Shown: positions 30,544-38,972 of the stretch, piece by piece
Numbering within the stretch: the stretch's first letter is position 1
Layout: the number at the start of each line of letters is the position of its first letter
Assembly (NCBI GenBank): GCA_016786585.1
Contig: JAEUUI010000007.1
Span: 372,001-436,000 of the forward strand
DNA length: 64,000 nucleotides
Direction: 5' to 3'
Source: Cyclobacteriaceae bacterium
GTDB taxonomy: Bacteria > Bacteroidota > Bacteroidia > Cytophagales > Cyclobacteriaceae
The notes under the pieces: generated by a model
What the model saw: the letters and a program-made list of their open reading frames with translations, nothing else
What the model was told of the DNA's origin: nothing
The model's database searches: none
Program-made: the position numbers and the translations under genes

Positions 30544-32702
30544 CTATTCTTTTATCCCCGCTAAGTCAAGAATAAACGCGTACTCCTGTGCGGTCTCGCG
30601 GTAAACTTTAAAGCGACCGGTTGTTCCGCCATGACCCGTTTCCATGTTGGTGCGGAGCAACAATACGTTATCATCCGTTTTCATGTCGCGCAGCTTGGCG
30701 ACCCATTTGGCCGGTTCCCAATACTGCACCTGAGAATCATGCAAGCCCGTTGTAACAAGCATGTTTGGATAGTTCTGCGGTTTAACCTGATCGTAAGGAG
30801 AATATTCGAGCATGTACATGTATGACTCCGGGTTTTTCGGATTGCCCCACTCATCGAACTCGCCGGTGGTTAACGGAATACTCTCATCAAGCATGGTTGT
30901 TACAACATCTACGAACGGCACAGCTGCGATTACGCCTTTGAACAAATCCGGGCGCATGTTAACGACAGCACCCATCAACAGGCCGCCCGCGCTTCCGCCG
31001 GATCCGAAAAGATGTCCGGGTGTTGTGTACTTCTCTTCAATCAAAAATTCCGCACAATAAAGTCCGTAAACGTGTTTTTCTTTTTAAACATTTTACCGTC
31101 TTCATACCATTGTCTACCCATTTCCTGACCACCACGGATGTGCGCTATCGCATACACAAAACCACGGTTTAGCAAACTCAGGCGCGTAGATGAAAATGTT
31201 GGGTCCATGCTGGCGCCATACGAACCATATCCGTAAAGCATGGTTGGATTGGTACCATCTTTCTTAATTCCTTTTTTGTATACGATCGACATCGGAATTT
31301 TTGTTCCGTCTTTCGCGGTGGCCCACAGACGTTCAGTTTGATAATCGGCCGGGTTGTAACCCCCTACTACCTCCTGTTGCTTGAGCAGTTTACGCTCGCG
31401 CGTTTTCATGTTGTAGTCGTAGGTTGAGTTTGGTGTTGTCATTGACGTATAGCCATACCGCAATAAATCGGTATCGAAGTCGAGGTTGGTCGATGAGTAG
31501 ATCGTATAGGCAGGCTCCTCGAACGTCATGTAGTGTTCATCCTTTGTTTTCTGGCTGATGATTCTAAGCTGCGTGCTTGCCTTTGAACGTTCACTAACAA
31601 CCAGGTAATCTTTGAAAATGTCGATCCCCTCTAATAATGTGTCATCGCGATGCGCGATAACTTCCTTCCAGTTGGCTTTGTCAGTTTTAGTGTCGGGTGT
31701 TTCCATCAACCGGAAGTTAAGTGCATCCCAGTTCGTAACGATATAGAACTTGTCCTGGTAGTGATCGATGGAGTATTCCAGGCCGCGTTCACGCTTGGTG
31801 AAGCTTTTCCATTTACCGTCAGGTGTGTTGGCGTCCAGAATCTGGTAGTCGTTTGTTAACGTGCTTCCGGATGCAATTACCAGAAACTTATTCGACTTTG
31901 TTTTATAGATGGTGGTGTAAAATGTATCGTCCGGTTCTTCGTACACCAAGACGTCTTTTTTAGGCGATGTGCCAAGCTTGTGCTTCATCACCCACCGGGG
32001 CAGCAGCGTAACCGAATCTTTGCGGCTGTAGAAAAGTGTTTTGTTATCATTGGCCCAGGTGAAACTGCCGGTAGTGTTCGTGATCGGTTCACCTACCAGC
32101 TTGCCGGTTGCCAAATCTTTCACATATAGGGTGTAGCGTCTGCGGCTTACGGAATCTTCGCCGTAGGCGAGCAACTTGTTGTCTTCACTAACTCTTAAAC
32201 CGGCAATGGAATAATAGCTGTGGCCTTTGGCCATTTCATTGACGTTAAGCAGAATTTCTTCAGCAGCTTCCAATGTTCCTTTCTTCCGGCAATAAATCGG
32301 ATATTCTTTGCCTTCTTCGAAACGTGTGTAGTACCAGTAACCGTTTAATCGGTACGGAACAGACTCATCGGTTTGCTTTATTCGTCCAACAATCTCGTTA
32401 TATAACTTCTCCTGGAGCGTTTCGGTGTGCTTGAGTTTGGCCTTGAGGTAGTCGTTTTCGCTGTTCAGGTAGTTAATCACCTTCGTGGTGACTTCATCTT
32501 TCTGTTCGGCACTTTTTTGCTCCTCGGTAAGCTTCATCCAATAGTAATTGTCGATCCGGTTTCCGGTAAGTGTATCCGGACGTTTTTCGGCAACGGGTGG
32601 AGCAAGCTCATCGTTTTTGGCTTCCTCTTTCGCAGGGTTACAGGCGTTCATAATCACAACAGCGCATAGCGCGGCACAAAGGTATTGCATTGATTTATTC
32701 AT
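30544..32702 (-). pseudogene. S9A prolyl oligopeptidase (oligopeptidase B-like) lipoprotein, frameshifted
   Basis: Two frames together make one S9A serine peptidase. The upstream part (32702 to 31041, 553 residues) has a lipoprotein signal ending VVIMNAC, the beta-propeller, and the first part of the hydrolase domain up to [10 protein letters not shown]. The downstream frame (from about 31053 to 30544) continues [12 protein letters not shown] and carries the whole catalytic triad: Ser in GSGGSAGG, Asp in [14 protein letters not shown] and His in ETGHGGTTG. The frames break at about 31053-31060, where the sequence reads ATTG-TGCGG and family members have one or two more residues, consistent with a 4-base (or 1-base) deletion. 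Either a recent pseudogene or a sequencing error. Confidence 0.85.
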
Positions 32703-32880
32703 AACAGGAGATTGAATCTTAAAATAAGATAATATCAGGCAAACAAGCCATGCCATTGGCGGATTCTATAACCCTCCTGTCAAGAATTAATATTGCTAAA
32801 ACTGGCTTGAAAAATGATAGTATAGGCTTTTTACGCGTCATAAAATGATTTTGCCGATCTTCGAAACCAATCCCACACCT

Positions 32881-34266
32881 ATGAACCGGAAAATACTCTC
32901 CTTAACTATTGTTTTATTAGTGGCAATAGGCCCTGAAATATTTGCTCAATCGGAGACATTCGATTTGGCAACATTTCTCCCCCCAACCGGGTGGAAAAAG
33001 GAGACCAACAACAGCGCGGTTTCCTATGTTGCTACGAACTCAGTTTCGCGGAGTTGGTGCCGGGTAACCATTTTTAAAAGTATCGGAAGCAGTAATGATC
33101 TCAATACGGATTTCGATCATGAGTGGAATGAATTGATCGCCAAATCTTACACAGGAACAACAAAGCCGAAACCGGATGTAACGGAAGAGGACGGCTGGAC
33201 AGCGCAGTCGGCTGCAAGTCCGTTTACCTTTCAGGGGCAGCAATGTCATGCTCTGCTCATCGCGATTAGCGGCTATGGCAAGGCATTAAGCGTAACGGTG
33301 ATCATGAACAGCGAAGAATACAAACGAGAAGTAGAGTTATTTCTTAGCTCCATCAAATTAAAGAGGCCAGAAGTGCCTGTCGTTGTTCAGTCTGTTATTG
33401 CCAACACAACTTCTTCCTCAACTACATCGCCTGCGATCATAGTGAAAGAGGCTCCCGGTAATCAGGGTATTTCATTATCGACAACCAATTTTGATGATGG
33501 CTGGGTTGCGCAACCCTTTGCTGATTATGTGAAGGTTACAAAAGGTTCTACTACAGTGCTGTTGCACTATGCGATTGAAATAACAGACGAGATGCGGCAG
33601 GGTAATAACATGGAAGGCGTTCTGTTTGATAAAGTAATTCTTCCGCGATACAATGTTTCAAACATTCGGAAGTTTGATAATGGCGGCCCATGTTACTTTT
33701 GTGTTTACTTTTTTGAAGCGGATGGCGTAGATAAACTATCCGGCAAAAAGGTTCACATTGGTTTTCGGGTGATTCCCGTTAACGGGATTGCGCGGTGTAT
33801 CGAAATTATCTCTCCTTCGCAGGCCGACTTTCAGCGTACATTTCCAAAACAGGAAGCGGTGGAGGCTATGATGAACTACAACAAGTTTGCAGTTGCGTTA
33901 AAAGACATTGTCGGAACGTGGGAGGAGAGTAGTGGTTCAGCAGTTAATATGTACAGCACAATTACCGGTGCATACGCTGGAATGAACACAGCTTCATCCG
34001 CGCATAAGTTTATCTTTAATTCAGACGGTACCTATAAAAGCGAGCACAGCGGAGCAAGCGGTATGGTGGGAAATATGCAATTCTTTAGTCAGAAGTATTC
34101 CGGCAAAGCCACTGTTACCAACTGGGACATTACGCTTCCGAACCGGTTTAATGGTAAGACCGATGTTTTCTGGGCTCAGTTCGAAGCCGTACGTGGCGGG
34201 CGTGTATTGCGCCTGGTTGACAAGGCCTACTCAGCCATGGATTACAACCTTGTAAAAACTCAGTAA
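32881..34266 (+). CDS. Secreted protein with C-terminal lipocalin-like domain
   Basis: This 461-residue protein has a signal peptide (MNRKILSLTIVLLVAIGPEIFAQ); ATG at 32881 is chosen because the upstream in-frame ATG at 32845 adds 12 residues before it. Two related alpha/beta domains of about 150 residues follow (one with FLPPTGWKKETNN, one with NFDDGWVAQPFADYVKV). The C-terminal 115 residues look lipocalin-like (IVGTWEESSGSAVNM, HKFIFNSDGTYKSEHSG). A role in binding a small or lipid ligand is possible. The converging PorP/SprF gene ends 8 bp beyond its stop. Confidence 0.8.
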   Translation: MNRKILSLTIVLLVAIGPEIFAQSETFDLATFLPPTGWKKETNNSAVSYVATNSVSRSWCRVTIFKSIGSSNDLNTDFDHEWNELIAKSYTGTTKPKPDVTEEDGWTAQSAASPFTFQGQQCHALLIAISGYGKALSVTVIMNSEEYKREVELFLSSIKLKRPEVPVVVQSVIANTTSSSTTSPAIIVKEAPGNQGISLSTTNFDDGWVAQPFADYVKVTKGSTTVLLHYAIEITDEMRQGNNMEGVLFDKVILPRYNVSNIRKFDNGGPCYFCVYFFEADGVDKLSGKKVHIGFRVIPVNGIARCIEIISPSQADFQRTFPKQEAVEAMMNYNKFAVALKDIVGTWEESSGSAVNMYSTITGAYAGMNTASSAHKFIFNSDGTYKSEHSGASGMVGNMQFFSQKYSGKATVTNWDITLPNRFNGKTDVFWAQFEAVRGGRVLRLVDKAYSAMDYNLVKTQ

Positions 34267-34274
34267 ACCAGGTT

Positions 34275-35180
34275 TTAGAAATTAGTAATGGTGTTTTCGT
34301 GAAAGCTAAGCACCGACATGCGAATGCCCAGTGAGATTTCGTGCGTGGAGTATTTTGTTCCGATTGACTTATTCGTTGGCAACTCGAACACATATCCGAA
34401 CCGGAACTTCTCGCGATACAACGTCTGGAGCATGATGCCATAGGTTTTGAAGTTTCGCGTAAACGCTCCGGCTGAATGAATGCTGTTGAAGATGAAGTTT
34501 GCCCCGATGTCGGTAGAAGCTGATGCGCCTTTTACCGCACGTACCAAAGCAGTCGGTTTGAATTTAAGTTGTTCATTCAGATAGAATACGTATGCACCGA
34601 ATACGTAATAATGCTGATTGTACAATTCGAATTCACTGTCACCGGCCTTGAATTTTGTTGGAAGCATGCGCGGAACAGAAACACCGATTAAGAGATCTGA
34701 ACCCTTCAGGATAACTCCGGCACCCAGGTTAAGCGTGGTCCCGCGTTCATTATTCGTGAAAGCTTCATCGCCTTCATCATAAATATTCAGATCTGCATTG
34801 TCAATGCGGTAGTTAACTAAGCCTGCCTGCATGCCAAAGCTCAGGGTGCGGTCATGACCCAGTTCAAGTTTATAAGCAAACGAAGCGTTCACCTCCGTAT
34901 TTTTCGTATTGCCGATCTGGTCGTGCGAAAACGTGAAACCAATCCCGGCTTTATCCTGAAGCAGTGATGAGCTCCCGTTCAGGTTGAACGTATTCGGCTG
35001 GCCTTCAACTCCAATCCACTGAATGCGATAACTTCCCATTACGTTGAGATTATTGGATAAGCCCGCATACGCTGGATTGATGACAAGCGGATTAAGCATA
35101 TATTGGGAATAGATCGGGTCCTGCTGTGCAGCGGCCTGAAGGCTGATGGCAAGTAAAACAAGGGGTAGTAGTTTTTTCAT
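34275..35180 (-). CDS. PorP/SprF family type IX secretion membrane protein
   Basis: This 301-residue outer-membrane protein has a signal peptide (MKKLLPLVLLAISLQAAAQ) and the family hallmark QDPIYSQYMLNPLVINPAYAG directly after it, then a run of barrel strands ending MSVLSFHENTITNF. PorP/SprF proteins are thought to anchor cargo carrying type B sorting domains on the surface. The two type B proteins at 42.9-49.3 kb in this window would be candidate clients, though not adjacent. No PorK/L/M/N genes are nearby. Confidence 0.93.
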   Translation of the reverse strand: MKKLLPLVLLAISLQAAAQQDPIYSQYMLNPLVINPAYAGLSNNLNVMGSYRIQWIGVEGQPNTFNLNGSSSLLQDKAGIGFTFSHDQIGNTKNTEVNASFAYKLELGHDRTLSFGMQAGLVNYRIDNADLNIYDEGDEAFTNNERGTTLNLGAGVILKGSDLLIGVSVPRMLPTKFKAGDSEFELYNQHYYVFGAYVFYLNEQLKFKPTALVRAVKGASASTDIGANFIFNSIHSAGAFTRNFKTYGIMLQTLYREKFRFGYVFELPTNKSIGTKYSTHEISLGIRMSVLSFHENTITNF

Positions 35181-35294
35181 GCTTCGGGCATTTTTGACAG
35201 TCCAAGGTGCCCATAAACCGCCTGCCAGTAAATCGCATAATGATGTGAGGGAACCTTCCTTCCTTGCTTTCCGTTCAACCCTTCTTTGAGTTCC

Positions 35295-36551
35295 ATGAGC
35301 GACCGGCAGAAATATTACTTCTTCATCATTCTCATCCTCGGAGCGCTGGCAACGATCAGTCCGTTTTCCATCGACATGTATTTACCCGGCTTTCCGGCTA
35401 TCGCACTCGATTTAAATACAACGATTGATCAGGTTCAGCTATCGCTTACAGCTTATCTGGTTGGGATTGCTGCTGGCCAGCTTTTGTATGGTCCACTGCT
35501 CGACCGCTTTGGGAGAAAGAGGCCCCTGTATGTTGGTCTTACGGTTTACATTCTGGCTTCCATCGGTTGCGCATTCACCGAATCGATTCATGCGTTAATA
35601 TTGATGCGCTTCCTCCAGGCCCTTGGCGGATGTGCTGGAATCGTTTCGGCCCAGGCATTGGTGCGCGATATATTTCCGGTTAACAAAACTGCGCAGGCAT
35701 TTGCCCTGATCACGCTGGTGATTTCGGTATCACCAATGGTTGCCCCAACAGTAGGCGGTTATGTTACTGCACACATTGGTTGGCAATATGTATTCGCGAT
35801 TCTGGCAACCATCACATTGCTTATTCTTACGGCATCGTATTTCTTTCTGCCGAAAGGAAGGGGAGCTGACCCATCAGTATCCCTTAAGCCAAAAGCTGTT
35901 GCGAAGAATTTTTACACCGTAATCCGGAACCCGCAATTTCTGGTGTATGCGGTAACCGGTGGCATTGCATCGGCAGCACCATTTGCGTACATCGCTGGCT
36001 CTCCAAGTGTGTTCATGAATCTTTATGGACTTACCGAACAGCAATATGGCTGGGTGTTTGCGTTGCTCGCATTCGCGATGATCGGGTCGACACAGCTCAA
36101 TCACATCATCCTGAAGAAGTTTACGAGCGAACAAGTGATTCGGTTTGCTTTGTTTTACCAGACGTTTATGGGCTTGTTGCTTGTAGCGGGTGTATACTTT
36201 GAGTTGTTCAGTGTTTATACGCTCATTGCCATGATGTTTGTTTTCTTTGCCGGCCAGGGTATCACCGGCCCGAATGCAACTGCATTGTCGTTAGCTCCCT
36301 TCTCCAAACAGGCAGGGAGCGCATCTGCGTTATTCGGAAGCTGGCGATTGGGTGCGGGTGGTATTATCTCTGCGATTGTAAGCTTGTTTCATAACAACAC
36401 AGCCTTACCAATGGTGGCAACGATGGCTGCCTGTGCAATTGTGGGGTTGATTATTTTAACACTGGGAAATTTCCGGGTAAAATATAAAGCCCGCAAAAAG
36501 CAGGTAGAGGAGGCAACGTCAATTATTCATCCCGCTTCGCAGCCGGAGTGA
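35295..36551 (+). CDS. Bcr/CflA-type multidrug efflux MFS transporter
   Basis: This 418-residue protein has 12 membrane helices. It carries the Bcr/CflA patterns ATISPFSIDMYLPGFPAIA at the start, the MFS motif A region GPLLDRFGRKRPLYVGL near residue 68, and MRFLQALGGCAGIVSAQALVRD near 105. It is a proton-driven drug or metabolite exporter of the inner membrane. ATG at 35295 is preferred to a TTG nine bases upstream. The REP/RAYT cassette begins about 70 bp after its stop. Confidence 0.93.
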   Translation: MSDRQKYYFFIILILGALATISPFSIDMYLPGFPAIALDLNTTIDQVQLSLTAYLVGIAAGQLLYGPLLDRFGRKRPLYVGLTVYILASIGCAFTESIHALILMRFLQALGGCAGIVSAQALVRDIFPVNKTAQAFALITLVISVSPMVAPTVGGYVTAHIGWQYVFAILATITLLILTASYFFLPKGRGADPSVSLKPKAVAKNFYTVIRNPQFLVYAVTGGIASAAPFAYIAGSPSVFMNLYGLTEQQYGWVFALLAFAMIGSTQLNHIILKKFTSEQVIRFALFYQTFMGLLLVAGVYFELFSVYTLIAMMFVFFAGQGITGPNATALSLAPFSKQAGSASALFGSWRLGAGGIISAIVSLFHNNTALPMVATMAACAIVGLIILTLGNFRVKYKARKKQVEEATSIIHPASQPE

Positions 36552-36622
36552 CGCGGGTGTTTTGTAAGCTTTGCATTCGGTTGTTTTGTTGGTGCCTCTA
36601 CACTTCCGGGATCGTTCCGATT

Positions 36623-37413
36623 TTAATCCCGAAGGGATGGTATTGTGGTAGATAATTCCAGCAATTTAATTGAAACCCCGAAGGGGTGAAATTACTTATC
36701 CGATCCATTCGAACAGATATTTTTTGTTGAATTCAACGGAGAATTCTTTTAAAAGACCCTCGTATTCTTCTTTGAAAGTTTTCTTTCGGTGATGTTCTTC
36801 TTGGTTCAAAATGTAGTTATAGACATTGCGAACGTCAGCACGTGAATAGGAGAAAGCACCGTAACCTTCCTGCCACGAAAATCTACCCGCTACCAGTTTT
36901 TGATCGTTGATAAAATTCGATGAATTGTTTTTTATGTCCCGAACCAAGTCGGAAACACGCATAGAAGGATTAAGACCGACGAATACGTGAAGATGATCGG
37001 ACATGCCGTTCACGATAATTGGCTTTTGTTCTTTACCTTTTATGATCCCTGAAATGTATTTGTGCAGATCATCTTTCCAGGATTTTGAAATTAGATTTTC
37101 ACGGCCTTTAACAGCAAGTACGATCTGGATGTAAATCTGGGAAAATGTTCCGGCCACAGTAAGTCATCATCTTTCAATAAAGATAGTTGATTACGAGTTT
37201 CAATTAGCAGATTCTCAAAATTTGATTGTGAAAGAATAATATGTTCACGGTACTTTTTTGATTTTGTACTCAGTTGAACCTGCTATTCAATTATTTTAAT
37301 TATTTATCTGCATTGTTCTCTAGTCAAGCGGTTTAGTGACGATAATCTCACCCCTTCGGGGTTCTTTTTTGTCCGGTGCATAGACCTACCATGATTACAT
37401 CCCTTCGGGATTC
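36623..37413. mobile_element. REP-associated (RAYT) transposase cassette with inverted composite repeat ends
   Basis: The transposase gene (36696-37157) is bounded on the left by palindrome A (ATCCCGAAGGGAT, 36626-36638) and palindrome B (ACCCCGAAGGGGT, 36675-36687). On the right it has the same two in inverted order and orientation: B at 37350-37362 and A at 37399-37411. The left composite unit shares the spacing and tail words of the units at 13.25-13.8 kb. This is the arrangement known as a REPtron in gamma-proteobacteria. Exact ends cannot be set without an empty site. Confidence 0.85.
36696..37157 (-). CDS. REP-associated tyrosine transposase (IS200-like, Y1 HUH)
   Basis: This 153-residue single-strand transposase has the HUH motif in GMSDHLHVFVGLNP near residue 54 and the catalytic tyrosine in YNYILNQEEHHRK near residue 120. 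Full length and intact. The family cuts and joins single-stranded DNA at hairpin subterminal sites; stand-alone copies flanked by REP hairpins are called RAYTs and are thought to have spread those repeats. Its stop lies 9 bp from a B-type palindrome. Both DNA ends and the hairpin targets are visible, so it may still be active. Confidence 0.93.
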   Translation of the reverse strand: MAGTFSQIYIQIVLAVKGRENLISKSWKDDLHKYISGIIKGKEQKPIIVNGMSDHLHVFVGLNPSMRVSDLVRDIKNNSSNFINDQKLVAGRFSWQEGYGAFSYSRADVRNVYNYILNQEEHHRKKTFKEEYEGLLKEFSVEFNKKYLFEWIG

Positions 37414-37471
37414 GCCATGCGCAAAGCAGATCTAAGGTATATTGCGGAATTTCATTCTCGCTAATAACATC
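37158..37471. other. 314-bp gap: right REP ends only
   Basis: Besides the inverted B and A palindromes at 37350-37411, which form the right end of the RAYT cassette, this stretch is AT-rich and I see no gene, RNA or clear promoter in it. Confidence 0.6.
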
Positions 37472-38158
37472 TTACCGCAACTCTTTTATTCCAATATTCC
37501 GGTATTGATGTTTCGCGCCAGGCGCCCACGATTCCAAATGATCCCACTTGCCGGCAGAAGAAGAGTATAATGCAGTCCAGTGCGATTGCAACCCGATCAT
37601 GCCCTCAGTTGCCTCGTTAATGAAATCATTTTTTGGTTGCGTTACATCCCACATTTGAACGCCATTGATCCATAACGTGAGATGCGGAATATCGCCTGTC
37701 ATGCGCAAGCGGAATGAATTCCATTCCCCCGGTTTCCAAACTTCGGCAAGTTTTTCGGCCCGCACCGACTCGCTCACAGGCATTCGTTCACCGTATAAGC
37801 TGCCCGTACTTTTAGCCAGTTCATCCAGTTCGATCTGATAGGCGACTCCGCTCTCGGTTGAGCGAATGAAAATTCCGCCATTGGTATACAGATCAATTTT
37901 TACTTCGATGTACAATTCAAAGTTCTTATACTTTTTGTCGGTCAGTAAAACACCACCTTGTCCGTATGGCTGTTGCGTTACTACAATTACTCCGTTTTCA
38001 ACGTGGAAGTTTGGCGTGGTACCCTGGTGAGTAGTGCGACTGACATGCCAGCCCTTTAAGTTCTTTCCATTAAAGATCGGTTTGAACCCTTCCGGTAACT
38101 GGGCGATTGCATGCGCGGAGATCAGAACAAACAAAATGAACAGGTGCTTTCTCATCAT
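37472..38158 (-). CDS. DUF1080 protein (3-keto-disaccharide hydrolase family)
   Basis: This 228-residue secreted protein has a signal peptide (MMRKHLFILFVLISAHAIAQ) and the DUF1080 hallmark FKPIFNGKNLKGWHVS, followed by concanavalin-like beta strands (GGVLLTDKKYKNFELYIEVK, GGIFIRSTES, HLTLWINGVQMWDVT). Members of this family hydrolyse 3-keto-glycosides in the periplasm of Bacteroides; that activity here is inferred. The gene overlaps the stop of the SUMF1-like gene by one base (TAATG) and is the last of three, after a cytochrome-linked dehydrogenase. Confidence 0.88.
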   Translation of the reverse strand: MMRKHLFILFVLISAHAIAQLPEGFKPIFNGKNLKGWHVSRTTHQGTTPNFHVENGVIVVTQQPYGQGGVLLTDKKYKNFELYIEVKIDLYTNGGIFIRSTESGVAYQIELDELAKSTGSLYGERMPVSESVRAEKLAEVWKPGEWNSFRLRMTGDIPHLTLWINGVQMWDVTQPKNDFINEATEGMIGLQSHWTALYSSSAGKWDHLESWAPGAKHQYRNIGIKELR

Positions 38159-38970
38159 TACCTTGTTTTAGGTTTTACTTCCATCACAATCCTGAAGCCT
38201 ACATCAAACCCGTTTCCCGGCCCTGCAGAATGATTCATGTACGTTGCATTTTTTACATCGCCCGCAAATGACGATCCCTTTAATACGTGTTGCTTGCCTT
38301 TTTTCGGTGGCACCGGATCGGCAAAAATTTTCTCGTTGTAAACATCGGCAACCCATTCCCAAACATTTCCGAGCATATCGTAAATGCCCCATGCATTCGA
38401 TTTTTTCGAGCCTACGGCAGACGTTGTCTTTCCCGATAACACGGCTGTTTCAAAAATATCTTTCCAGGCAATGTCATTTTTGTTGCCGGCACGCGCAGCG
38501 TATTCCCATTCAAATTCTGTTGGCAAGCGATATGTATGTGCTTTGTCCAGCTTATTTAATTTTTTAACAAACTGCTGGACATCATTCCATGTTACGTTTT
38601 CTACCGGATGTTTATCGACATCATCGGAAACCTTACTTGCTGTAAATACGGAAGGGTCGCTACCCATCACCCTGGTCCATTGCGCCTGTGTAACTTCAAA
38701 TTTTCCGATGTAGTAAGCTTTATCAATCGTTACTTCAAAGCCGGGCATGTATGCAGCTTTCGCGAGTTTCTCTGCTTTCACGTATAGTGAATCCGGTAAA
38801 CGGTCTTTTGGATCATCGGGGCGGTCAACGGTGGGCTCGAACTTTCCGATCGTCATTGTACCGGGTTGAACCAGCACGAATTCCATTCCCAAAGAATTTG
38901 TGAAACTCTTCTCCTGCGCGCTGACAGCGACTGACGTCAGCAATAAAATTACGATCAACCTGAATTGCAT
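38158..38970 (-). CDS. SUMF1/formylglycine-enzyme-fold protein
   Basis: This 270-residue secreted protein has a signal peptide and the sulfatase-modifying-factor fold: FVLVQPGTMTIGKF at the start, YYIGKFEVTQAQWTRVMG near residue 88, YRLPTEFEWEYAARAG near 147, WGIYDMLGNVWEWVADVY near 195 and VLKGSSFAGD near 230. The active-site cysteine pair of true formylglycine-generating enzymes is not seen, and no sulfatase gene is nearby, so it is probably a structural or binding member of the fold. It starts 2 bp after the dehydrogenase gene and overlaps the next gene by one base. Confidence 0.88.
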   Translation of the reverse strand: MQFRLIVILLLTSVAVSAQEKSFTNSLGMEFVLVQPGTMTIGKFEPTVDRPDDPKDRLPDSLYVKAEKLAKAAYMPGFEVTIDKAYYIGKFEVTQAQWTRVMGSDPSVFTASKVSDDVDKHPVENVTWNDVQQFVKKLNKLDKAHTYRLPTEFEWEYAARAGNKNDIAWKDIFETAVLSGKTTSAVGSKKSNAWGIYDMLGNVWEWVADVYNEKIFADPVPPKKGKQHVLKGSSFAGDVKNATYMNHSAGPGNGFDVGFRIVMEVKPKTR

Positions 38971-38972
38971 GT

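Noticed and set aside
31041-31044. Genuine 4-bp overlap between two separate peptidase genes
   Set aside because: The second frame has only a TTG start, no signal or domain of its own, and continues exactly the sequence expected of one S9A enzyme; a frameshift explains it better.
38158-38970. True formylglycine-generating enzyme
   Set aside because: The paired active-site cysteines are not visible and no sulfatase gene is nearby.
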